Source of the DNA: Petrolisthes cinctipes
Taxonomy: Eukaryota > Arthropoda > Malacostraca > Decapoda > Porcellanidae
Assembly (NCBI GenBank): GCA_033782935.1
Contig: JAWQEG010001343.1
Location: 31,001 to 95,000, forward strand
Reading direction: 5' to 3'
DNA length: 64,000 nucleotides
Below the pieces are notes generated by a model. The model ran no database searches. It was given only the letters and a program-made list of their open reading frames with translations, and had not been told where the DNA came from. Shown here in pieces: positions 47,910 to 62,383 of this stretch. Each line of letters starts with the position of its first letter. The stretch's first letter is position 1. The position numbers and the translations under genes are program-made.

Positions 47910-50900
47910 TTAGTGTGTGGTCTCCATTTTGTTCAAGGCGGATGCATCTCCCACCTTTCTGGTCCTTCTTAACCCTTGATATGTGGGAAGGAATGGCACC
48001 CACTTGGTCCAGCTCCACCTGCAAAAAAAAAAACAAAAAAAAACATATAGAACTGTGGTACTGTAATTATAACCTTTAAACACTGAACACAATGTGTCTA
48101 ATGGACTATCCCAGTTAACTCATACACACACAACACAGTTTGTTTTATATACTAATGAATACTTGGACTAGCACCAGAAAATATAACAGTACTGTATATG
48201 TCACAGTATAAGTACAATCTGTCCAAGAAGAGACACTCTGTATGTTCCATTTTTTTTTATCATGGCAAAACTATACTAGCTTCCTCATATAATTTTTTGG
48301 CCTTTTTGGGAAATGAAATTATATTTAAGGCAAAGTGCACGACAAATATATACAACTATAAAAAACAATAGATGGAGATAATTTTTTTTTTATATAATTA
48401 AATAGACAGATGAATTCTAAACCCCAACCTCTTGATAGCATCCATGCCAAAGGGAATGTTGTAGCATATGTCCTCTGGTGATTCCTTGGTGGTGCTACTG
48501 ACAGACTTGGGTTGGTGAGCTTGCAAGAAGTAATTCCAGTGTGTCAGACCTCGCTCTTCCAGTGTCCCTGTGAGAAGAATAATAAATGTTGACATTACAA
48601 TACACAGGTCCTTGGAGACATATACATCCACAAGCATATATAAATACACCAACATACACTCACACACACAGTTCATACTTCTCTGTCCACACATTCAGAC
48701 ACACAAATCACGTGTTATGGTTCACTGTAGGATCACAGTCTTCTTAGAAAGCAGTGGTGTAACTATGCCTTCCCCATTCCCTCACTTTGAAAGGCAAGAC
48801 GTTTCTGTATTTACACTTAAAAAATACTATCATTATATTGCCAAAGAAGAAGTCAATGATGCTATTAATAAATATATAAACAATTCAATAAGAACGTAAC
48901 TAAAGTACGAGACCTGGGAGAGTATTGTCGAGTAAGAAGCCTAGGAATCCACTCACGAACATATTAGTCTGCAGGAGCCCCATGAGGCCTTGGTCCATTA
49001 TGGTAAAACCAGTCTGGATGGCAAGCGGGTGACGAGTCAACCACTGTAACAAAATTAGGTGGCACAGATTGATGTGAAAAGGACTGGAACACACAAAAAA
49101 TATGCAAAGAGCAGATTTGGTTGCTAAATATGCCTGTGCAACTAAACAACATGTGTCAAGTCAGACACACTTTCAAAAGAAATTTTAGTCTGAAAATGAT
49201 ACAATTATGTTGAAGTCTTACTCCCTCACTGGAGAGCCATATCATGGAACTATGTATGAGAAAAGTCACTGAGTACTGTTCCATCACAAACAGTCACCTC
49301 ACTCCCAAATACTCTGAGATTCTAGTTAGGTGGTGGGGCCAACGTATGCATGTGTATGTGTGTATACAATAGGCCCTCGATATTATACTGTCATTATTCA
49401 TCACTAGTCATTTAACACAGGCCCAGTAGATCACTTAGTCTGTACATTATCAAAAACAGAAGCCTGGTAAAACACATGTTGATCTCCAGTGAGGGACTCA
49501 GTGTCATATGAAGTGGTGGGTACCAAGTACCTATTACCATTATATCAAGGGTCTACTGTACACTTAAATATCATAATCTCTAGCCCACATGAGTCGAAGC
49601 CTGAGATCTGAAGTATGCGGTTTCTGGAGAACAGGCCACCCTAACCATCATAAGGCTACACACATCAAGATTTTGGACTTTATGCCTTTCGACTCATGGT
49701 GTTGGTCATTATGGCAATCAGTCTTGCTACATCAACATATCTTCCCCCAGCGTATAAGGTTGCAATCCTTGCTCTTACAGCCGGGTACCTACGTTCTGCT
49801 AGGCAGCTAGGTGAACAGGGACAAAGGGGGCTTGGAAAGTTGTCCAACAATTCCACTGACTTGATAATCGAACCCGGGATCTCCCGCTTGCTAGGCGAGC
49901 ATGAACACACATCTCGAACCAATGGAAGCTTTGGGTGGGCTGTCGTCCAGAAACCGCCTGCTTCAGATCTCGGGCTTCGACTCAGGTGGGCTAGAGACTA
50001 TGGTATCTGAGTGTATATACAGGATGTAGTTCAAGTCTCCAGCACTTACATTTGGCACAGCAAGTCCCATGAAGATAGAGAAGCCGAGGACAAATTGGTT
50101 TCTGGATGAGTTGAGATTGATGATCCTGAAAGTAGAGATCAACAACAGAATACAGAACAAGACAATAACATAAAATGATAAATAAACCACAGTAATGATC
50201 ACACAAGGAAAATGATGACAGGGCAATACCATAAAATAACAGGATTCATGTAAATCAAAATAATGCCTGAGCAAGAAAAATGACAATACAATACTGGTAA
50301 CATAAAATAATAGATATTGGTAAACCACAATAATAATCATACAAGGAAAATGACAACAAGAATATATTGATACCATAATATAATAAATAACGTTGAACAT
50401 GATAATAATAATTTGAAGAAAATTACCACAAGAGAACACTAGAGAGGAGACGAACCTGATCGTGGAGAGTCCGATGCCGGTGATGAGCGAAAACATAAAC
50501 ATGAGGTTGGCCCCCAGTACAGGTTCTGGGATGGTGGCGAACACTGCACACAGCTTAGCGAGGAGGCCCACAACCAACATGATCCCACCACTCCACAGCA
50601 CCATACGACGACACCCCACCTGCACCAAATGAGCTCTGTAGCAAGTCTCATTTTTTTTTTTTTTTTTTTACCTAGCAAAAATTAACATTCTGGATTCCTC
50701 GTACAGTTTCTTGGTTTTCTTTGTAAATGTAATGCAATCGAAGACAAGAAAAGTACAGCATTTGTACTTAGGAGTTCCTAACCTTGGTGATACTGATGAG
50801 AGCGATGTTGGAAGTGTAAGAGGCTGTACCCGAACTGGTGCCAAAGATTCCAGCCAGTACACAGCCCAGCCCCTCCACCCCTATACCCCGAGTCACTGCA

Positions 50901-53900
50901 TGGTATGGAGGGGAACCCACACCTGTATACACACACCACCAGGCCATATAAGTACAACAGATATACACTACAGAACAGTATACTGCTATTAATTCAGGTT
51001 GGCAAATACCTTCACTACAATCTACAAAGGTAGCCTGCGGGACAACTGAGGCTGACATAACAAGGAACAGGTGATGAAAGGAAAAGAAAACAGACGCCAT
51101 TAGACCCTTGATATACCACAAATAAATATTTAGCATCCACCACTTCATTTCACTCTGAGTCCTTCATTGCATAAGACCAAATGTTTTCCCAGGATTCTGT
51201 TATTCAGTATCATACAGAATAAGTAATCTACTGGGCCTTTGTTGGAAAGTATTAAATTATATGATATGTGTTATATCAAGGGCCCATTGTGAAAGAGGGA
51301 GAGCAAAACAGCAAATATGAATCAAATCTTAAACCCCAATTCTTAGTAAATGTGTGCGAGTGCATGAGTATTGTATCACTATAACTATTGTAACTTAAGC
51401 ATTGTGAAGGGTATAAACAAAAACTGAGAAAAACGACACCAAATATGAATAAAATCTAAACAAACCAAAACCCAAGTATAGTATTATATTATGTGTGTGG
51501 GTGTATGAGATTGCTAGTTGCTACTTATGTACTGTAAATTATAAAACAAAACTTAAAAGGAGTAAATATGAATAAAAACTAAACAGACTAACCCCAAGTA
51601 TAACATGTGTAATTCATCTACGATCTTGATCACTGTTACCCTCCCGGAAGGAGCTCAGAGCTCTTAGTGACCGATCTTTGGGTAAGGCTGGAACCTTTTC
51701 ACACACCGGGATGGCGAGGTCACAACTCCTCGACTTACGTCCCGTACCTATTCTCTGCTAGGTGAACAGGGGATTAAGAATATAATCCCAAATTGCCTCC
51801 ACCCGACCGGGGATTCGAACCTGGGCTCTCTTGATTGTGAGCCGAGCGCGCTAACCACTACACAACCGGGCCGTGTATGTGTGTGTGTGGGCGTATGAGA
51901 TTGCCATTAATGCATTGCAAATCATAAAATAAAACCCGAGAAGAGGAGTAAAATATAGTATCAAATCTACATGGACTGACCTATATTGTGCCGGATTTAT
52001 TACTCCTAAGGAGACCCATGGGCAGTTTGTACGGTACCTTTGTATGTGGAGGCCCCAATAGTTATAATTTTTAGCAAATGGATAGGGTAGCGAGCAAAGA
52101 GAGCCTGATCAGCTGGAGGGTTCAGGGGGGGGGGGCGCTGTAAACCCCCCGAGAAAAATTTGAAACTATACATTTCAGAAACATTTTGAACCATGTGAAA
52201 AGCTAAACTGTGAATATTAGAGACTTGCGAAGCTATAGATATACTGTACAGTATATTTAGTTCAAAACTTTTCATAATACACACACACCTAAATATATGT
52301 TAATAAAATAAGGGAAATTATTTTCAGTGGTTCAATCAATAATAAAGCAAAATATAAAATCGATCAACAAAAAACCAGATGTTGATGAAAATTTCGTTGG
52401 GTAACTTTTTACTAAGACCCTTTTTTACCTGCCTTAGTTCCCTGATGGAGTAATATTAATGTTATTTATATACATATACATTTTTTGCTCAATTGCATAA
52501 AAATATGCTTAATAAATATTCAATAAACCTGTATATACCGGTAATTGATTAAAGAGGAGAACTTAATATTATACAATTGTAGTATTTATGTGGAGAGTGA
52601 CTGGAGACTAGGAGTTTGCTCATAATGTGGAAGTCCCCTGACTGTGGAGGCCCGTGGGGAGCTGGCCACTTTGCCCACTCCTAAATCAGGCCCTGGACCC
52701 ACACGGCCACATGGCAAGTCTAGCTGAGCGTGTGGGTGTGTTGGAGGAGGCACGGTCTAGGTCTATCTTGACCGTGGTTGGATGGAACCCGTCAGACACT
52801 CACCGCACTGCTTGGCGCAGGCGTCGTAGTCACCGATGCTCTCTATGATAGACGCTATCACACTAGCTATCATTCCCATAGCGGACCCCAGGCTTACTGT
52901 TGGCATGCCCCACTGTCCTGTAAATTAAAGAGATTGATTCACTGTCTGTTTCATGGAAGGGCTTGTTAATGTTCTTCAATGGTGTAGCTCTTGCAGAGTA
53001 AAAGAAAATTACTATTGTACTCCCAAATGTCCTATTAGAGAGATTGATTCACTGTCTGTTTCATGGAAGGGCTTGTTAATGATCTTTTATGGTGTATCAT
53101 TTGCAGGTTTCAAGTAGGTTTACTGTACAATTGGTAATTATGATACAGTATAGCTTTAAGGGACCCTGTGATGTAGTCAGAAAAATGGAAGTTAACGAGT
53201 CCTTCAAATATTGCTACGAAACACACACATCTATTTGGAAGGAGCTTGTTTCATGGCATGGTCAGGAGAATTCAGAAGCCTCCAATTTTCATACACGATC
53301 ACAGGGTCCTTAATATACTGTAAGTAAATACTCGCATCCACTGCTTCATTGAACACTCGTCTCTCATTGAAGACCACCACATGTTTTCCCAGGCTTCTGT
53401 TATGCATTATCATAAAGGCTAAGTGATTCACTGAGCCTGTGTTTATTGACATGTGCTAGATATGTTAGCAAAATAACAATGGCTTCCAGTAGTGAGAAGG
53501 ACAGACAAAGCAACAAATCATACTTAATTTAACCTGGACTACAGTAATCGTCCAGATCTAATCCAGTACCGGTATTCTTTAGAAGTAGAGTAACCATTTG
53601 TAATCATTATTATATCCACTAATTAATAAACACCTTCATTGATAATATATGCAAAAGAAATACCAATAGTTAATTGTCGTACTGCATTTGTAACGTAATG
53701 AATACCAATCTATTTCATCAATATTGTATTTGAGATTTTCTTGAGAATTTATTAGCATAATGTGCTGTATTTCCAACCTGCTCAGACTCCCAACTAACCT
53801 ACGCCGAACTGTACTGACCTGGGTATGGAATTATGAACCAGGGTGAGTTGGCGATGAGTCCACTGGAAATGTCAGTCCTGGCAGCATTCCCCTCAGGAAG

Positions 53901-56367
53901 AAGATCAGCAGCAGTCAGCACTATACACAGTATCCATGTAAACAACGTCACCACTAACAGCTGTGTGTTGAGGGGGAATAAGAACACATACATATGCACA
54001 CACATACAATGTATATGTAAACACTGTCACAACATATCAGCTGTGTGTTGAGGGGGAATAAGAACACACATACACACTGCCCATATAAACACTGTCACCA
54101 CATAACGGCTGTGTGTCGAGGGGGAATAAGAACACATACATATGCACACACACACCTATTGCCCAGGGGGGCTGACATTATTCTCTGTGAATACTAGCCA
54201 TCCCCCACAGGGCTAGAATAAAGATTGTTGTAGAATCTGGTCACTTTGTAGTGGATTTGAAGAGATCTACCCACATGGATTAAAAATCCATGTGAGGTGT
54301 GCTGCAACCGGAGGCTTTTTTTCTCTCTCACTAAACTTCCTGCCCCTTTATGGTCCCTTGAGGACTGATCTCATGGAAGATGCGGCCCCACTTGTAGCTC
54401 TTATGGTAACGTGGACTTGGGCCCACAGCACTGGCTGTGGGATCAAAGACTTTCCCTCCAATCTCCCTGGCAGTCGAAGGCCCCCAGACTCCCTGGTCCA
54501 GTAAGCTCTGGTCCTATCTTCCTGGGATTTGCTTCGGTAGGTCAGGTATATAGGGCCAGCCCCTCCTTTATTTTAATTTGTTTTTTCACTGCGACCAGAG
54601 AGTACCGGGTGTCTGTGGGGCAGGAGGCCATTCTGCCCCGGGAGAACATCAACAACTACAACAACACACACATACGCTTAAACGTGTGACTGGACCGTCA
54701 CTGGAATAGACAGGACAGGGAGGTAGGGGAGGCATGGAGTGTTCAGTTGTTTAACGGGAATCTGGATAGGTGTACTGTAGATATGGAGATACCCTATATA
54801 TGTAAGATAAATCAGTCTAAGCCTAGCTTCTATCTGAAGCACATAACTAGGTGAGTACTGTACAGCTCCGGACTGAATTTCCTGGTACAGTCAGCACTGC
54901 CAACGCCTATTTATCTGGGGTTCAGAGTTTGAGTATCTCGACTCACTTGTATGAGGCGCAGAGAGAGAGAGAGAGGAGGGGGGGGGGCGATTGAGGAGAA
55001 AGGGGGGAGGGGAATTGAAAAGGAATTGGGGATAGATATCACTCTCCACGGTGATAGCCATGCATTCATTCTTATTCATATGTGTTTAACTACTGAACAG
55101 GGTAGAGGAAGAGAAGAAATAGCTTAAATTAAATATATTATATAACATAAAATTGGAAAAATCTTTGGGATACCAACTCATTATATAATACTTTAGTAAA
55201 TACTTATAATAAAAACATGATCGTCACTGCAGCACGTCACTGAAGGGATACTCGTATAAGCTTTACTGTTTTATAGCTAGTAATGTGGACCATTATTATA
55301 TAGTAAGTAAGTATAGGCTTCTCTCCAGTTCTGTTCAACAGACTGTGTGTGAGCAGGATATTTATTCCAACTAAAATATACAAGCATAAGTAAATTTACC
55401 AACTTGCATGTCCTAATGGGCTTATGGCCAGTATATATACGAATTTATGGACGCTAAGAGATGTCCACGTGCAGCACGCTAACCAATCTAGCTCTTCACA
55501 ACATTGTAGCCTAACCTTATTATTTATATCAGTTGATGTTACAAGGCATACTACTGAATAGATGTAGACAGTAATAGTAAAATTATACCAGCAAGCATGT
55601 CCCGGGGTTTATGGCCGGTAATAGATGTAGACAATGCATTAAGTAGTGTATTGTCTCAGAACATCAGTCTCTTATTATGATCCATGTCAGTGTGTCTGTC
55701 TTACTGTGGTTAGAGGTAAATTATCATAAAATTATAAATATTTATTAAAGTATTAAATAACAATTAAGTTCGTATCCTAAAGATTTTTTTTTCATGTTAT
55801 ATTACATATTTCATGTAAAATATTTATTCTTCCTTTACGCTGTGATCATCATACAGTGAAATGGAACCCTCCTTAGGCCTAAAAGATTTATAGAACGAGG
55901 GTTGACAGAGAGGAGGGACAGCAAGCATGGAGAATACAGATGAGAACAAAAGGGACAACTAGAGGGACGAAACAGATCAAACAATGTTAGGAGGACCGGA
56001 TCGGAATGGTATGGTATTGTATTTGATGCTGGGCAGGAGTCATGCTTGTTATAAGAAAAAAAAAAAAAACATGAGACGTGTGATAGAGAACAAGGTAGAC
56101 TCATTGAGGAGGTCTAACAGGGAGGAGACACGACCGTGAGAAGTACGAAGGGAACGATGGCCACCTCTACTAGGGACACTCAATGAGAAAATGTTGGACT
56201 GTAACTCGAGTCTGACAGTTCTGGCTGAGTAGGGGGAGTCTCGTGTTTTGCGATGGTTCGAAGAATGTCATGTGACCACTGACGGCTAAATAGTTTGTTG
56301 TTTGTAAGAGATCCCTTACCCTGTAGTTGGTTACACACATGGCCATCATTCCCCTACCCCCAACGCC

Positions 56368-56455
<88 letters not shown>

Positions 56456-58001
56456 ACGTGTGTGTGTGTGTGCGTGTGTGTGTGTGTGCGCGCTTCAGAC
56501 AAGCGATCAGTATACTCGAACTCTGAACCCCATATAAACAAGTGGTGACTGTACCAAGAAATTCAGTCCGGAGCTGTACATTCGTGATACGTAATCTCTG
56601 ACCAGAGACGAACGGCAGGCACCACACACACCCTCCATTTGAACTCAGCCTCTATAGGTGTACTGGGTGGGGAAATGAACAATAGCAGGCGACTCGAAGC
56701 TTTCTGCTCCTCATACTCTGGTCAGAAATTATTATGTATCACGAGTGTACACACACACAGACAAACACTGTACATGTAAACATCACCACCATAAGCAGCC
56801 ATGAATACTTTTACCAAACATTAGGATACTACAAACATATACGACATTCTTATAATCATCACTCTCTGTCCCATCACCTCATTTCTCTCACACACACATA
56901 GTACTCACGGGAAAATATGTGAAGAGCGGATACCAACTGATGTGTATCCCCTTGTCGGAGTTGTAGGAGAGAAGAGGCATGCCAACATTCTTCAGGTACT
57001 GGGACACTAACACCAGTAGTATTAGGTGTCTGGAAGAGAGTTATACAGTGGAGATAATGCGAATTAAACAGTAGACAAAATTATTCTCTGTACGACCTGT
57101 ACTCCTTTTCAGGCCAACGAACTCCTTCCTCTTGAACCATCCATGTGAGGCTAAGACTGTAAGAATGTAGGAATTGCAGGAAACTACAGTAAGCATATTG
57201 TGCCCAACTCTGGAATTATGTCTAGCCTACATGTAAGAGATGTTGAATAGCTACTAAATCTGATGAAAATGTCTGGGCAAAATTTATCTGGAAAAAAAAA
57301 AAACCACGATTTTCTCTGGTAGTCCATTATTTTATCATGGTTGTTGTCCAAGCTCTTAATGAAACAATGCAAGAGTATCGAGATAGAGTTGTTGTTGTTG
57401 TTGAAGTTCCTCAAGCTGTCACAGTATCCAGCACAGTACTTACAAGATAGAAATGGGCCAGTAGGAAGCAGCCTGTACAGTACTTAAGCTGAAGAGTGAG
57501 AGTCCAAGCATTGTGATGGTTGGTACAATGGTCAATGGTGTCACCCATACCATTAACAAGCCCACCAGACCTGAAAATACATGGAAAGAAATACTGACCT
57601 GTAAACCACATGCATGACCTACTAACCTGTAAATCACATGACATATCAACACGTAAATCCCATACCCTACTGACCTGTAAACCCCATGACCTACTAACCT
57701 GTATATCACATGACATATCAACTCGTAAATCCCATACCCCACTGACCTGTAAATCCCACGACGACCTGAAATACGGCCGAGACAGCAATGGCGCCCTGGA
57801 TTTCCCTCATTCTGACCTGCCACTCCTCCGTCCGCTCCCCAGCCGTCATGTTGGCCAGGTTGAGTGTGTCGCAGGTGGGGAAGGAGGTGGTGAGGACGGT
57901 GATGGTGGGGGCTATATATGCATAGTTGCACCCCTGGACGATTGGCAGTCTGGAGGAGAGAGTGGGTTAAAGAATGGGATGGTGAGGGAAGGAAAGATTA
58001 T

Positions 58002-58056
<55 letters not shown>

Positions 58057-59568
58057 ACAAGGAGTTACAAGGACAAATAGCACCTCAAAAGGTCTTACGA
58101 CCCATACCAAGGAGGTACCGTAGGTGTAGTAGCAGTTGCTAACTAATAGTGAGAGAAAAGTATAGTAAAGAGAAGGCTCTCCCCACCCGCCTCTCCCACC
58201 CGCATTGCGGGTATGGAAATGGAAATGTACCTAACCCGGAGGAAAAAAGGCCGGACTAGGAAATTTTTGTACAGGAAAGGAGGAAACAATCACTTTAACT
58301 CTAACAGAACTTTGTCTAACTGTGTCTTGAACTGCTCTATCGAAGAACTATCAACTACCTCTGCTGGTAGCTGATTCCAGACATTGCAGATTTTATATGT
58401 GAAGAAATTACCTAACGTATTATGGCGGAAGCGTTTCAAGTCTAGTTTCCATCCATGGTTTCTAGTTGCATTAGTGTTTAAGCTAAACAGGCACTGATAA
58501 TCAAGGTTTTCATATCCACGAAGGATTTTGAAAACTTCAATTAGTTGACCTCTCAAGCGTCTCGTCTCTAATGAGAAGAGACCTAGTGCCTGCAGCCTTC
58601 TCTGGTAGCCCATGTGCTTAATTGATGGGATCAGTTTGGTGGCCCTAGCCTGGACTCTCTCAAACCTCCCAATGTCTTTCTTGAGAGTCGGCGACCAGAA
58701 CTGCACAGCATATTCCAGATGTGGCCGAACCAAAGAATTGTACAGAGTGAGGACTATCTCTTTGTTTCTAAATCTGAATTGCCTCTTTATGTAACCAAGA
58801 AGCCTCTGGGCTTTCTTCTCTACTTCGAGGCACTGCTTGGGGAATTTGAGGTCACTGCTGATCAGTACACCTAAGTCTTTCTCCAAGTCTGTACTACTAA
58901 TTTCACTTCCCAACAAAGAGTAACTGGCTCTCTGATTGGCTGGACCTATGTGCATCACTTTACACTTGTCCAAATTGAATGGCATCTGCCATCGTTCAGA
59001 CCACTCTCCTACTATCTCTAGGTCTTTATGTAGTTGTTCTACCTTTTCAAATGATGAAGCATTACACCCTAACTTGGTGTCATCAGCAAATTTCGCAATT
59101 CGACAGACAATGCCCACATCTATATCATTAATGTAGATTATAAAGAGTAGTGGACCTAGAACTGAACCTTGAGGAACCCCACTTGTGACTGATGCCCAAC
59201 TTGAGGCTTCCCCATTGATTACTACTCTTTGGCGCCAGTCAGTCAGCCAATTCTCAATCCATTTAGCAAGCATGCCCCTTATTCCTAGTGCACGGGTTTT
59301 TGCCATCAACCTCTGATGAGGTACCTTATCAAAGGCTTTCTGAAAGTCCAGGTAAAGGATGTCTATTGCCCGGCACTGGTCATACTCAGAAAGCATACCG
59401 TGGAAAAATTCAATCAAGTTGGTCAAACATGAACGCCGACGCCTAAAACCATGCTGTGAATCATACAATAAATTATATGATTCAAGATGATCTACTATTC
59501 TATCTGCAACTATACCCTCCAATACCTTTCCTACTACAGATGTAAGGCTGATTGGTCGGTAGTTTCCA

Positions 59569-59615
<47 letters not shown>

Positions 59616-61635
59616 ATTAGTGGTTACCAAGGAATTGAGAGGGGGTTTCTGTTTAGTGGTAACCACCAATGTTTAGTAGTTACAGTTTAGTGGGCATATT
59701 TCTGTTACCACGCACCAAACATAATTTATTAGGAGTTGTAGTAGATGTGCTGTCTTGTGGCTAAGAAAAGACTGATTTACCACTGCTCTACTCCACCAGT
59801 GCTGTGCTGTATTAAACAGTCTGCAGTCACCAGAATTATCGTCTTAGTTATGTTCCGAACAGTTATAAGAGTTTCTGGTATCGTGTCTCTTTGTTCACCC
59901 AAGTATTTAAGTACATTTTCAGTTTAGTTACCAGTGTAGAAGGTTAAAGTCTTCAGTCCTCTTCTTTGCTTTATTATGTACAGTTGCTCAAGAAAAGACT
60001 GCAACCAAATTTGCTGGTGTGTGGCAATATCTGGCAGCTGCTCCAAAGTAAACACTCGTATTTTATCAATGGATCACTGAGAACCTATAACTGTTGTAAG
60101 GATGAATGTAATTAGCTGAAGCCAATAACATCCATCCATACAAAGGTTATAGGATCTAAGTGATCCATTGATAAAATACGAGTGTTTACTTTGGAGCAGC
60201 TGCCAGATATTGCCACACACCAGCAAATTTGGTTGCAGTCTTTTCTTGAGCAACTGTACAAGTAGATTACAGGTTATGTACAAGTTCCAACTCCTGTTTT
60301 GGGATCTAAGTCTAAATATTGATTTAGACTCTGTTTCTTGACTTGGGGAACTATTAGACTAATAAGTGAGAAGGGTAGAGAACTATGTGTCTGTTCTCTA
60401 CGAGATAAGAGATGGGTCTGACAATCTTACAGACAAGATTCCTTCTGAGGTGATTATTAGGCTTCTGACATAATTATGGCATATGATATGAGGAACTATT
60501 GCGTCTAATTTCTAAACAGACTGCAATACCAATCAACTTTAATACATGGAATTATGGTTTATCTATGTCATTCATTTTATATACTTCCTCATCCTAGCTA
60601 AGTATTCTGATATTAGTGACGATAGTATGTAAGTGATGGAGATACGTGGTAATGATAAACTTAAGGAGGTCCTCCTGGGAATTTGGGGGGCTGACCTCAG
60701 CAATCTGGTTGAAAATGAGATATAGCACCAGTATGGGGGAATGGTGTTGGGTTATGGTGTCACATTGTGATATGGTGTTGGGAGTATGGTGATGCAGTGT
60801 TGAGAAGGTGGAGGGATCAGTTAAGAATGCATAGTCAACTTCCTGTCAGAGGCTGGGAACCTTAAACTGGCTTAACGGCGCTATCACACTCAGGGTGACC
60901 AGATTTCTCGAGCGGGAATATGCTTGACAGCAGGTGTGTGTGATATGCTCTTTAAAATGTGTCGCCTCACTCAGCGCTTCTTGAAGGATAATTTGAAAAA
61001 TAATAATCATTGAACAAACACAGAATTACAATATCCAGGGCGCAAAGCAATAAACATCTGTTGTTGTTTTTTTCAGTTTACGAGCCTGTGAAGCTTATAT
61101 TTCCATATTTTACTTCATGACTTGGCAGATGTGGCGATAGGATTTTTGCCGCCGGCTGTACACGTATACTCTGCAGATCCTGAGTCAGATACAAACAGTG
61201 TAAAACAAGACAGGATATTAGATCAACATTGTTAACTTCTCTCTCTCCTTTGAGTACTGACATTCATAAATTCGGTCCACCCTACCAACACCTAAAAGAT
61301 TCAGCACATTGACAGATTTAGTCCTGGCCCCCTATATACCAACACCAACCTTCTACAACGTATACTGACTCTGTGTATGCGGTACCTGACACCGAGGGTG
61401 GTCTGCACGATGGTGATGATGCCCGAGACGAAGATGAGGGTGGCGATAATGGCTCCCCTCCCCGGGTCCGTCTCCGTCAGGCAGAAGAAGCCGGCCAGTG
61501 CCAGCGGGGAGGCGATTGTCCCTCCGATGAAGACGAGGAAGTGCTGCCCACAGGTGGAGGTGAAGTTGTGAAAAAATTGATACTGAAGGAGGAGGTACAT
61601 TGTCAAGGGAGAAAAGAAGTTGAGAAAAAATTGAT

Positions 61636-61706
<71 letters not shown>

Positions 61707-62329
61707 GAGATATGCCAGTTGTAAGGGGATAAAATGAGGAGTTGAGAAGTTGTTAACACTGAAAGAAGAGATATATTGTAAAAAGGGGGAAGGGATGGAG
61801 AGGGGGAGGGAAGGGAGGTACGAAGGAGGGAAGGGAGGGAGGAAGGAAAACGAAAAGAGGGAGGAAGGAAGAAAGAAAGGAAGGAAGGAAGGGAGGAAGG
61901 AAAAGAAGAAATATAGGAAGGGTGGAAGGAAGGAAAACGAAAAGTGGGAGGAAGGAAAAAAGAAAGGAAGGGAAGGAGGAGAAAGAACCATCAAACTATA
62001 TCTTGGGAGGGAGAAGGAAGGAATAAAAAAGAAAGGAGAGAAAGAAGGAAAAATAGTAGGATAACTTTACTAACCTTGACTATACACAATTACCCAGTAG
62101 TGTTTTGTGCCTTGTAATGTAACCCAGCTATGACAGTGCAAGAAGAGGAAGGGAGTGAGAGGGAGAGGGATCGAGGGGGGAGAATAATAATCAGGTACCA
62201 TTTCCTAAAGAATCACTTGTTGTTGATAATGATGATGATGATGATGATGATGATGATGGTGAAGGTGTTTCAGATAACAATGATGGTGAGGATGGTGATA
62301 TTGATGGTACAGTAGTGATGGTGGTAAAT

Positions 62330-62383
<54 letters not shown>

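Noticed and set aside
47910..48092. Alternative reading of the last transporter exon as [12 protein letters not shown]
   Set aside because: The phase-2 join from 48429 gives [13 protein letters not shown], which matches the family's C-terminal block.
51800..51875. tRNA gene
   Set aside because: A and B boxes are present, but the acceptor stem does not close and a SINE body follows.
56170..56627. Frames rich in RE/LS dipeptides
   Set aside because: Translations of the (TC)n microsatellite.
61353..61994. 213-residue frame with [16 protein letters not shown] sequence
   Set aside because: Translation of the purine/pyrimidine tract. The real exon (61386-61543) is in another frame.
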